NCBI GenBank assembly: GCA_964536985.1 | Contig: CAZIBG010000009.1 | Location: 1-36,311 of the forward strand | Direction of reading: 5' to 3' | From: CAZIBG01 sp964536985 | Lineage (GTDB): Bacteria; Patescibacteriota; Saccharimonadia; Saccharimonadales; AWTP1-31 | DNA length: 36,311 bases | Part shown: positions 30,832 to 36,311 of the stretch, piece by piece | Layout of the letters: each line of letters begins with the position of its first letter | Numbering within the stretch: position 1 is the stretch's first letter | The notes under the pieces: model-generated | Database searches by the model: none | What the model saw: only the letters and a program-made list of their open reading frames with translations | Told to the model about the DNA's origin: nothing | Program-made: the position numbers and the translations under genes

Positions 30832-31443
30832 ATGGCCGTTCAGTATGAAATTAGCCGGGCCTATATGCCGGGAGAAATAGATAGAATAAACGACGGTGTT
30901 GCTACCGTGGTTACACGTTTTAACCTGGATGGAATTGTTAATCAGGTAGAGATTCCTGATGAAGAACGAACCATTATTGCCCCCGCCGAAGCCGTCGTCG
31001 ATTTTTTAGACATGTCCAAGTGGAGCATTAGTAGGCTAGACAACTATGTTCAGGGTGAGCATTCAAATCGATTTGTAAGGGGCAAGCTACTGCTTAGACC
31101 TACAGACCTTGACCCAAAAAGACACTTCGAAGTTATGGAACAGCTAGTGGCTGTTGATCCAAATGCCAGGAAAGATGTTGATGTAATTACGGCCAGCGTT
31201 GATGTTTCTGATAGTAGATCATCCTACGCCAGCGAAGGAGTCAAGCGCCAGTTCGACATGTGCAATATGCTCGAGCGCATATCCCGACGCCGCCCGCCTG
31301 CCCGGCCTATTGCCTGGATCCCCGCCGACATTGCAGAAAACGAAGCTTATCATGATTCTTTAGATCTAGTCGAAGCTGCTATACGAGCCGAGATTCAAGT
31401 GGTCCGACTTGACCGCGCCGAAGTTTTTGAACTACCTGCGTAG
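30832..31443 (+). CDS. Hypothetical protein, second of a two-gene unit
   Basis: This is an unrecognised 203-aa soluble, acidic protein. It has an N-terminal strand-rich part (INDGVATVVTRFNLDG), a middle with FLDMSKWSISRLDNYVQGEH near residues 59-78, and a basic FDMCNMLERISRRRPPARP stretch near 141-159. ATG 30832 is chosen because it directly follows the previous stop; the frame opening at 30763 would overlap the upstream gene by 68 bases. It overlaps ruvA convergently by 12 bases. No function is proposed. Confidence 0.65.
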   Translation: MAVQYEISRAYMPGEIDRINDGVATVVTRFNLDGIVNQVEIPDEERTIIAPAEAVVDFLDMSKWSISRLDNYVQGEHSNRFVRGKLLLRPTDLDPKRHFEVMEQLVAVDPNARKDVDVITASVDVSDSRSSYASEGVKRQFDMCNMLERISRRRPPARPIAWIPADIAENEAYHDSLDLVEAAIRAEIQVVRLDRAEVFELPA

Positions 31444-32007
31444 AGCAGCTTTAATTCTATCTTCAAGTGGCAGGGAAGCGTCAACTCCAGTTAGGGCAGC
31501 CTGAGCATCAACATCTGAATACCCTAAAGCAATCAAAGCCTGGACTGCTTCGTCACTTTGGTTAATCCCCGCCCGGCCAATTAAATCTTCGGCCGACTGG
31601 CCAACTGGCGCACCAACTTTATCACGAAGCTCTACAACTATTTGTTCGGCAGCTCGTTTACCTACGCCTTTTGCGGTTTGCAAAGTCTTAACGTCCCCAC
31701 CAGCTATCGCCGCACGAACGCTAGCTTCGTTTCCGATATCAAGTACCGCAAGAGCCCCTTTTGGTCCAACATTTTTGACGCTCAGTAACTGCTCAAACAG
31801 CTGCTTTGTGGTTAGGCGAGTAAAACCAATCAGGTCGTGTGCGTCCTCTTTGATATGCTCGTAGATATAAAGTTTTGTTTTGGCCCCACTCGGCAGTACC
31901 CCTTGATCGGTATTTGTAACCATTACTCCATAGCCGACGCCGCCAACCTCAAGAATTACTTTATTAGCTTGGTGTTCAGAAACGGTTCCGGTAAGTGTTG
32001 CAATCAT
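31432..32007 (-). CDS. ruvA: RuvA, Holliday-junction DNA-binding subunit
   Basis: The 191-aa protein has the three RuvA domains. MIATLTGTVSEHQANKVIL begins the OB fold and YIYEHIKEDAHDLIGF is its conserved end. Two helix-hairpin-helix motifs are seen: SVKNVGPKGALAVLD near 72-86 and TAKGVGKRAAEQIVVELRDK near 107-126. The C-terminal RuvB-binding domain is DEAVQALIALGYSDVDAQAA near 152-171. It recognises four-way junctions and loads RuvB. It starts 18 bases after ruvC and is the last gene of the comEC-yebC-ruvC-ruvA run. Confidence 0.96.
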   Translation of the reverse strand: MIATLTGTVSEHQANKVILEVGGVGYGVMVTNTDQGVLPSGAKTKLYIYEHIKEDAHDLIGFTRLTTKQLFEQLLSVKNVGPKGALAVLDIGNEASVRAAIAGGDVKTLQTAKGVGKRAAEQIVVELRDKVGAPVGQSAEDLIGRAGINQSDEAVQALIALGYSDVDAQAALTGVDASLPLEDRIKAALRR

Positions 32008-32025
32008 AGACTCAGCTTACCATGT

Positions 32026-32499
32026 TTAACGTAGTGTCATGCTGCAACAAATAGCCGCAGCCAAAGCATCGGCAGCATCGTCCGGCTGGGGTACTTCTTT
32101 TAATTTTAGAAGCACTCGAACCATCTCTTGCACTTGCTTCTTATCGGCTTTGCCATAGCCCGTAACCGCCATTTTAATTTGCATTGGCGTAAACTCATGC
32201 AGTTGCATACCATTCTGTTGGCCTAGCAAAAGCACAACGCCACGAGCCTGTGAAACGGTCATGGCCGTTGTAACATTCTTAGCGAAGAATAGCTTTTCGA
32301 CTGACATAACGGTTGGTTTATTTTGAGCAATAATATCAGTAAGTTCTTCGAAAATAGTCAGTAGCCGGACAGCATCATCTTCATGAACTGGTGTCCGGAT
32401 CACCCCAGCATCCACCAACTGAATAGCTCCGTCTTTTGCAACGTCTATGACACCAAAACCAAGTATTCCCGTGCCGGGATCAATCCCTAGTATTCTCAT
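32026..32499 (-). CDS. ruvC: RuvC, Holliday-junction resolvase
   Basis: The 157-aa nuclease starts with MRILGIDPGTGILGFGVID. Four acidic catalytic residues can be placed: Asp7 in GIDPG, Glu68 in SVEKLF, and Asp141 and Asp144 in PDDAADAL, the standard RuvC set. FAKNVTTAMTVSQARGVVLL near 72-91 and PMQIKMAVTGYGKADKKQV near 105-123 match the family. It cuts crossed DNA strands after branch migration. It overlaps the upstream inositol-monophosphatase-like gene by 20 bases and precedes ruvA by 18 bases. Confidence 0.97.
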   Translation of the reverse strand: MRILGIDPGTGILGFGVIDVAKDGAIQLVDAGVIRTPVHEDDAVRLLTIFEELTDIIAQNKPTVMSVEKLFFAKNVTTAMTVSQARGVVLLLGQQNGMQLHEFTPMQIKMAVTGYGKADKKQVQEMVRVLLKLKEVPQPDDAADALAAAICCSMTLR

Positions 32500-33283
32500 A
32501 ATCGATAAGGTCTACTAACTTTTGATGAACTTTGCCATTAGACAAAATAAGCCCGTCTGCCCAGATATTATATTTGCGAGGCTTGCCGTTTAGGTCGGTA
32601 GCCATTCCGCCTGATTCGGAAACAATTAGCGATATAGCTGCAGCGTCCCATGGTGATCCGTACTCCATGCAGGCAGCTACAAATCGACTGTCGGCTACCA
32701 AAGCGCCAGCATAGCTAAAGCTGGCAAACATGTATGTTTTTGCACCTTCTCGCTGGATTGCATCGAACATGGTATTAATGCCCGTATGATTTGGCTTTGT
32801 TAAAGATCTGAAGGCCAATATATATTGTTTTTTTAGTGTTGACGCATCAGACACATGCAACCGTACGTCATTCATATATGCACCCAGTCCAACTTGCGCG
32901 CTATACATGCGATCTTGAAATGGGTCGTACACCACGCTGACTTGTACGTCGCCATTATGAACAAGCGCTAAACAAAATGTCGAGATCGGCATACCAAAAC
33001 TAAACGGTGCAGTACCGTCTATAGGGTCTACCACCCATACGGTTTCCCGGTCTGCTTTGTACGATGCTTCCTCGCCCACAACACCATATTCTGGATAGGT
33101 GACTTTGATCTTTTCAATTACCAAGTCGTTAATTGTTCGGTCAGCGACGGTAACAGGGGAATTATCTTCCTTCCACTCAATACCAATGTCAGTTGCCTGG
33201 AAGTAGCGTTTCATAATAACGCCGCTTTCCCTAGCTAAGTCTTTTGCAAATCGGAGGGCTATGGAAAGTTCGAGATTATCCAA
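32480..33283 (-). CDS. Inositol monophosphatase family protein
   Basis: The 267-aa protein carries the metal-binding motifs of the family: VVGEEAS near residues 61-67, WVVDPIDGTAPFSFG near 77-91, and a GSPWDAAAISLIVSESGG segment near 210-227 before a D-L-N-G turn. It dephosphorylates a sugar or nucleotide phosphate, such as inositol phosphate or 3'-phosphoadenosine 5'-phosphate. The frame is open to an ATG at 33331, but that would overlap yebC by 56 bases. TTG 33283 overlaps the yebC stop by only 8 bases and has GAAGG 8 bases upstream, so I prefer it. It sits in the yebC-ruvC operon. Confidence 0.88.
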   Translation of the reverse strand: MDNLELSIALRFAKDLARESGVIMKRYFQATDIGIEWKEDNSPVTVADRTINDLVIEKIKVTYPEYGVVGEEASYKADRETVWVVDPIDGTAPFSFGMPISTFCLALVHNGDVQVSVVYDPFQDRMYSAQVGLGAYMNDVRLHVSDASTLKKQYILAFRSLTKPNHTGINTMFDAIQREGAKTYMFASFSYAGALVADSRFVAACMEYGSPWDAAAISLIVSESGGMATDLNGKPRKYNIWADGLILSNGKVHQKLVDLIDYENTRD

Positions 33284-34019
33284 GATTGATGCCTTCGGCA
33301 ATGTCGAAGTTAACGTGCGTGTTGCTGACATCGTCGATTGATTCTAGGGCATCCATGATGCGCATAATCTTGCCAGCTGTGGCTTCGTCGGTCACTTCGA
33401 CAGTATTGTTAGGGACATAAGTGAGTTCTGCCTCTAGGATTTCGACCCCCGCCTCTTTAAGCGCATCACGCACTTTTGCTAGATCCTTCATGTCGGTATA
33501 GACAATGGATTCTTCGCCATCATCGGTATTGTCGGACTCAATATCTTCGGCTCCGGCATCGAGCACCTGAAGCATTAAATCATCACCGCCACCTTTTACA
33601 CGGATCATTCCTTTATGATCAAACTGAAAAGCAACAGCACCTTTCTCAGCAATGTTGCCGCCGTGCTTACTAAAGGCCAGCTTTACTTCTGGGTAGGTAC
33701 GATTTAGGTTGTCGGTGGCGCATTCTACCAAGATAGCTACTCCACCTGGACCATAGCCTTCGTACATGACTTCCTGAATTTGGGCTCCGCCAAGCTTGCC
33801 CGAACCACGGTCGATACCGCGCTGGATATTAGCAATTGGCATGTTGGCAGCCTTAGCTTTGTCGATAGCCAGTCGAAGGGTAAAGTTCATATCTGGATCT
33901 GCGCCGGCACGGGCTGCTACAGCAATTGCATTACCTAACTTTGTAAATACGGCGCCGCGGGCTGCATCTTTTGCGCCTTTTGCACGTTTGATTGTTGACC
34001 ATTTACTGTGTCCACTCAT
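33276..34019 (-). CDS. yebC: YebC/PmpR family protein
   Basis: The 247-aa protein begins with the invariant MSGHSKWSTIKRAKGAKDA and continues with NIQRGIDRGSGKLGG and MYEGYGPGGVAILVEC, the family hallmarks. Three-domain length is normal. YebC proteins have been described as DNA-binding regulators and more recently as ribosome-associated factors that help translate difficult motifs. The ATG overlaps the comEC stop (ATGA). It also has its own TACAAT 6 bases upstream (34026-34031, minus strand), so it may be expressed both ways. Its place just before ruvC is common in bacteria. Confidence 0.97.
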   Translation of the reverse strand: MSGHSKWSTIKRAKGAKDAARGAVFTKLGNAIAVAARAGADPDMNFTLRLAIDKAKAANMPIANIQRGIDRGSGKLGGAQIQEVMYEGYGPGGVAILVECATDNLNRTYPEVKLAFSKHGGNIAEKGAVAFQFDHKGMIRVKGGGDDLMLQVLDAGAEDIESDNTDDGEESIVYTDMKDLAKVRDALKEAGVEILEAELTYVPNNTVEVTDEATAGKIMRIMDALESIDDVSNTHVNFDIAEGINLG

Positions 34020-35437
34020 GATGGTATTGTAGCTTTTTTGCGACGCCAGGTAAAGAGTATCAGGACTATTAATGAATAGCAGATCATTAGTTGCCAGACG
34101 CTTATAAACTGCGTAACCGAGGCTTTAGGCAGTGCCGCTGCTAGCCTAACGATATCCAGCATATAGGTCATCAGTAACGTTGCTGGCCATGAAAACCAGC
34201 CAGATACTGCGGGAATTATCATGCCCGCTAAACCGGCCACAAAACTTGCCGCCATCGCTATTGGAATAAGTGGTACAACCAACATGTTAGCAAGCAATGA
34301 AATCAACGAAAGGCGTCCAAATATATACATAATCAATGGAAGCGTCATGACTTGAGCAGCAGTAGTCTCCAGTACCAGTTGTAGAATAATCCGCGGTTTA
34401 CGATTATTTAGGTACCGTCGTTGGAATTCTGGTGCCACATAAAGCACACCAAAGAATGCTAAGAACGAGAGATGCCATCCAATATCACTCCATAAATAAA
34501 GCGGAAACCAGCCGGCAGTCAGCGCTGCTGCAATCAGGATAAGAAGTATCGGTTTAAATTTTCTACCATAGCACCAAGCCCACAGGCTCAGTGTACTTAC
34601 GATTGCCGCCCTTACAATTGAGGCGCTACTACCAGTTATAACCAGGAACAACCCAATAAAGCTTAGGGTTAATATTGTCGACTGGTATTTGGATCGCTTA
34701 CGAGCCAGTTGTTGGGCTAGATGAACCATAATGGTTAAGTTGTAACCGCTCACTGCCACCACATGTGTTAGGCCGACAATGGATAGATCATCGTTGAGTG
34801 AGTCGGGGAGTGTGGTCCGTTGGCCAATTAATATTCCAAGCCCAAACGAACCCAGGGGTTCCGGCACGGCAGACTGAAGCCCTGCCGCAAATCGCCGCCG
34901 CACTTTGTCGATACCAGATTTCCCTTTCTCTACTACCCTAATCTGCGCAAAGCTTATTCGAGCTTGCCGCGATCCTCGCGTCGGGTACAATTTCCCCTGC
35001 ACTCGTACTTTATCTCCCCGATAAATCATGTTCTGCCCAAAGCCACCAACTCCAATTGTGCCTACAAGTTTTTGTTTTATCGGTTGCTCCAGGCTAATAT
35101 TGCCTACGTCGAATGTAAGCTGACTTCTCTGACCGTAAACTGCATCGCTGGTAGCCGTAGCAGTAATTGTAACTGGACGCTTGGCAAGGGAACCATAGGG
35201 AAGTATGGATTGCAAAAATACGCTGCCACGAAAAAGCCCAAGCAGAATACCAATAATGCTTATACTTAACAAGCTAAGTAAATTACGACAAAAGAGTAGG
35301 GGAGCGAGCAGACAAATTAGCGCCACAAAAACTACAGCATTCTCAAAAGAAACAAGTCGAGAACTAGCCAAACCAACGATAAACGCAGTAAGCCCAAACG
35401 ACAGTGTGGTTGTTTGTCGGAATCTCCCCCTACCCAT
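34016..35437 (-). CDS. comEC: ComEC/Rec2-family DNA-uptake channel
   Basis: The 473-aa multipass membrane protein has an N-terminal DUF4131-like part with an OB-fold-like stretch near residues 85-165. A Competence domain follows, with VGLTHVVAVSGYNLTIMVHL near 225-244, the usual H-x-x-x-x-S-G-x-N motif. About eight helices come after, including SDIGWHLSFLAFFGVLYV. There is no C-terminal beta-lactamase-like domain, so it is shorter than B. subtilis ComEC. It moves single-stranded DNA into the cell during natural transformation. The ATG at 35437 follows a promoter with a -10 6 bases away; a TTG two codons upstream is the alternative. Confidence 0.93.
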   Translation of the reverse strand: MGRGRFRQTTTLSFGLTAFIVGLASSRLVSFENAVVFVALICLLAPLLFCRNLLSLLSISIIGILLGLFRGSVFLQSILPYGSLAKRPVTITATATSDAVYGQRSQLTFDVGNISLEQPIKQKLVGTIGVGGFGQNMIYRGDKVRVQGKLYPTRGSRQARISFAQIRVVEKGKSGIDKVRRRFAAGLQSAVPEPLGSFGLGILIGQRTTLPDSLNDDLSIVGLTHVVAVSGYNLTIMVHLAQQLARKRSKYQSTILTLSFIGLFLVITGSSASIVRAAIVSTLSLWAWCYGRKFKPILLILIAAALTAGWFPLYLWSDIGWHLSFLAFFGVLYVAPEFQRRYLNNRKPRIILQLVLETTAAQVMTLPLIMYIFGRLSLISLLANMLVVPLIPIAMAASFVAGLAGMIIPAVSGWFSWPATLLMTYMLDIVRLAAALPKASVTQFISVWQLMICYSLIVLILFTWRRKKATIPS

Positions 35438-35443
35438 TGGCAA

Positions 35444-35472
35444 ATCATACCCTGCCCCAATCTGTTAAACAA
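35444..35472 (-). promoter_or_regulatory. Leaderless-type promoter of comEC
   Basis: TTGTTT (35467-35472), a 17-base spacer and TATGAT (35444-35449) are read on the minus strand. The -10 ends 6 bases before the ATG at 35437. It drives the comEC-yebC-ruvCA run. Confidence 0.65.
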
Positions 35473-35484
35473 AAGCCCTACGCA

Positions 35485-35512
35485 TTGACTTTTTGCCAGA
35501 AATGACGATAAT
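35485..35512 (+). promoter_or_regulatory. Promoter of tRNA-Lys
   Basis: TTGACT (35485-35490), a 16-base spacer and GATAAT (35507-35512) are followed by the tRNA 30 bases later. It is back to back with the comEC promoter. Confidence 0.7.
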
Positions 35513-35541
35513 GTAAGGAGTTAATTCCCATAAATCGTTAT

Positions 35542-35618
35542 GGGTCCATAGCTCAGCTGGTTAGAGCACCTGCCTTTTAAGCAGGGTGTCGTGGGTTCGA
35601 GTCCCACTGGACCCTCCA
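35542..35618 (+). tRNA. tRNA-Lys(UUU) with encoded CCA and U73
   Basis: Acceptor GGGTCCA pairs with TGGACCC. The D arm is GCTC/GAGC. The anticodon stem CCTGC/GCAGG encloses CTTTTAA with anticodon TTT at 35576-35578. The T arm is GTGGG/CCCAC. The discriminator base is T at 35615, followed by encoded CCA. U73 is unusual for tRNA-Lys, where A or G is typical. Confidence 0.95.
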
Positions 35619-35621
35619 AAT

Positions 35622-35651
35622 AAAAATACCTACCTCGCCGTAGGTATTTTT
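35622..35651 (+). terminator. Bidirectional-looking terminator after tRNA-Lys
   Basis: A perfect 12-bp stem AAAAATACCTAC (35622-35633) / GTAGGTATTTTT (35640-35651) has a 6-base loop. The right arm ends in a T run and the left arm begins with an A run, so it could work on both strands. Confidence 0.88.
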
Positions 35652-35658
35652 ATTTTGT

Positions 35659-35664
35659 TATACT
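35659..35664 (+). promoter_or_regulatory. -10 TATACT for the second CYTH gene
   Basis: TATACT ends 6 bases before the ATG at 35671, directly after the tRNA-Lys terminator, with no Shine-Dalgarno sequence. No clear -35 was found. Confidence 0.5.
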
Positions 35665-35670
35665 TGAGCA

Positions 35671-36267
35671 ATGCATACAGAGATTGAAGCCAAGTGGCTG
35701 AACATAGATATTGAACAAATAAGAAAAAAGCTCAAAGGTCTTGGTGCCACCCTGATTAATAAGGAACGACTTATGACTCGTAAAGTATATGACTTTCCGG
35801 ACATGAGACTTGAAAAAATTGGCGGCTGGGCTCGAGTTCGTGATGAGGGCGACAAAATTACCATGAGCTACAAGCAGCTTAGCGATAGAACCCTTCATGG
35901 CACTAAAGAAGTCACCTTAGTGGTGGATAACTTTGACGAAGCTTGTAACTTCCTTGAGTCTATCGGTCTGGTAGCAAATGCTTTTCAAGAGACAAAACGT
36001 GAAAGCTGGAAATTAGGCGATACTGAAGTGGAGCTTGATACTTGGCCTTGGATACCAAGTTTCGTCGAACTAGAATCTGTCAGCGAGGAAGCCTTGAAAG
36101 AGACTGCATCATTACTAGGACTGGACTATAAAGATGCTCTTCATGGCAGCGTCGAAACCGCTTACCAAGCAGTCTATGATGTCACCGAAGAAGAAATAGA
36201 TGGTTGGAAAGAAATACTTTTCATTGAAGTTCCGGATTGGCTACAAGCCAAACTTAGGTCGGATTGA
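35671..36267 (+). CDS. CYTH domain protein, paralogue of the gene at 12158
   Basis: The 198-aa protein opens with EIEAKW at residues 4-9, the E-x-E-x-K motif of CYTH phosphohydrolases and cyclases. WARVRDEGDKITMSYKQ near 51-67 supplies the basic tunnel residues, and acidic strands include EVTLVVDNFDEA and DTEVELDTWPWIPSFVELE. It aligns along its whole length with the 202-aa protein at 12158-12766, sharing the W-P-W element, the following E-x-E/L, a G-S-x-x-x-A-Y segment and a PDW near the C terminus. Triphosphate binding is likely; the substrate is unknown. Leaderless-type start. The final 44 bases of the window after its stop show nothing further. Confidence 0.87.
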   Translation: MHTEIEAKWLNIDIEQIRKKLKGLGATLINKERLMTRKVYDFPDMRLEKIGGWARVRDEGDKITMSYKQLSDRTLHGTKEVTLVVDNFDEACNFLESIGLVANAFQETKRESWKLGDTEVELDTWPWIPSFVELESVSEEALKETASLLGLDYKDALHGSVETAYQAVYDVTEEEIDGWKEILFIEVPDWLQAKLRSD

Positions 36268-36311
36268 TTCTACACACTTAGCTTATTCTGATTACTCTAG
36301 CTAATTGGTGA

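Noticed and set aside
33284..33331. ATG start of the inositol monophosphatase-like gene at 33331
   Set aside because: It overlaps yebC by 56 bases; a TTG with a well-placed Shine-Dalgarno sequence fits better, though the ATG cannot be excluded.
1..36311. CRISPR array, insertion sequence or prophage
   Set aside because: No regularly spaced repeats, transposase, integrase or phage structural genes were seen; the only long direct repeat is the contig overlap.
1..36311. Recoded UGA (code 25) as in some other CPR phyla
   Set aside because: TGA ends several well-supported genes at the expected family length (for example the HNH gene and comEC), and no conserved position needs an in-frame TGA.

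Overview
The window looks like a chromosomal stretch from a Patescibacteria/CPR genome, most probably Candidatus Saccharibacteria (TM7), recovered as a scaffold. The support is indirect. Genes are tightly packed with overlapping stops and starts. Several proteins are shorter than usual: TsaB has 130 aa and ComEC 473 aa with no nuclease domain. Type IV pilus parts, a class E/F-like sortase with its substrate, and LysM, OmpA-like and LTD surface proteins occur beside housekeeping recombination genes. TGA, TAA and TAG all end genes normally, so the code is the standard bacterial one. Two runs of exactly 100 N are scaffold gaps. One breaks recA. The other splits one gene artificially, because 55 identical bases sit on both sides of it. 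There is no gene-free stretch longer than 300 bases; the longest is about 220 bases before the gene at 5823.

Layout. 1-2226: 3' end of a tRNA, then a small accessory module (HEPN-like protein, HNH nuclease, ASCH protein, Nudix hydrolase, and a convergent deoxyribosyltransferase-like gene). 2270-4340: PadR-type regulator and DUF6159-like membrane protein under a promoter that lies inside a near-perfect palindrome, plus an unknown gene. 4435-8707: tRNA-His, an S66 peptidase, a secreted His-rich protein, a triple Ca-loop protein and a P1B-type metal ATPase. 8690-12113: unknown proteins, a dolichol/phytol-kinase-like membrane enzyme, a LysM protein, tRNA-Pro and a DUF4239-like protein. 12158-14493: rny, a small membrane protein and a CYTH protein in one operon. 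14651-17224: sortase and a surface protein with a TPDTG anchor. 17311-20548: tsaB, an OmpA-like protein, tsaE and an LTD surface protein. 20624-23454: PRC-barrel gene, then the recA-to-recX cluster. 23596-29148: deformylase, PilB/GspE ATPase, an orphan sigma-region-4 protein, Nudix hydrolase, a type IV pilin and a bPH2 membrane protein. 29173-35437: ruvB, two unknown genes, ruvA, ruvC, an inositol-monophosphatase-like gene, yebC and comEC. 35542-36267: tRNA-Lys and a second CYTH protein.

Two themes connect the region. The first is DNA uptake and recombination: pilus ATPase and pilin, ComEC, RecA/RecX and RuvABC together could support natural transformation. The second is a cell-surface programme of sortase, anchored protein, LysM, OmpA-like and LTD proteins.

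The most striking global signal is in the promoters. About 20 genes that head transcription units have a -10 hexamer (TATACT, TATAAT, TACAAT, TATGAT and similar) only 6-10 bases before the start codon and no Shine-Dalgarno sequence. This implies widespread leaderless transcription. A smaller set, including recA, rny, the pilin, the metal ATPase and the surface proteins, has a 5' leader with a good Shine-Dalgarno sequence.
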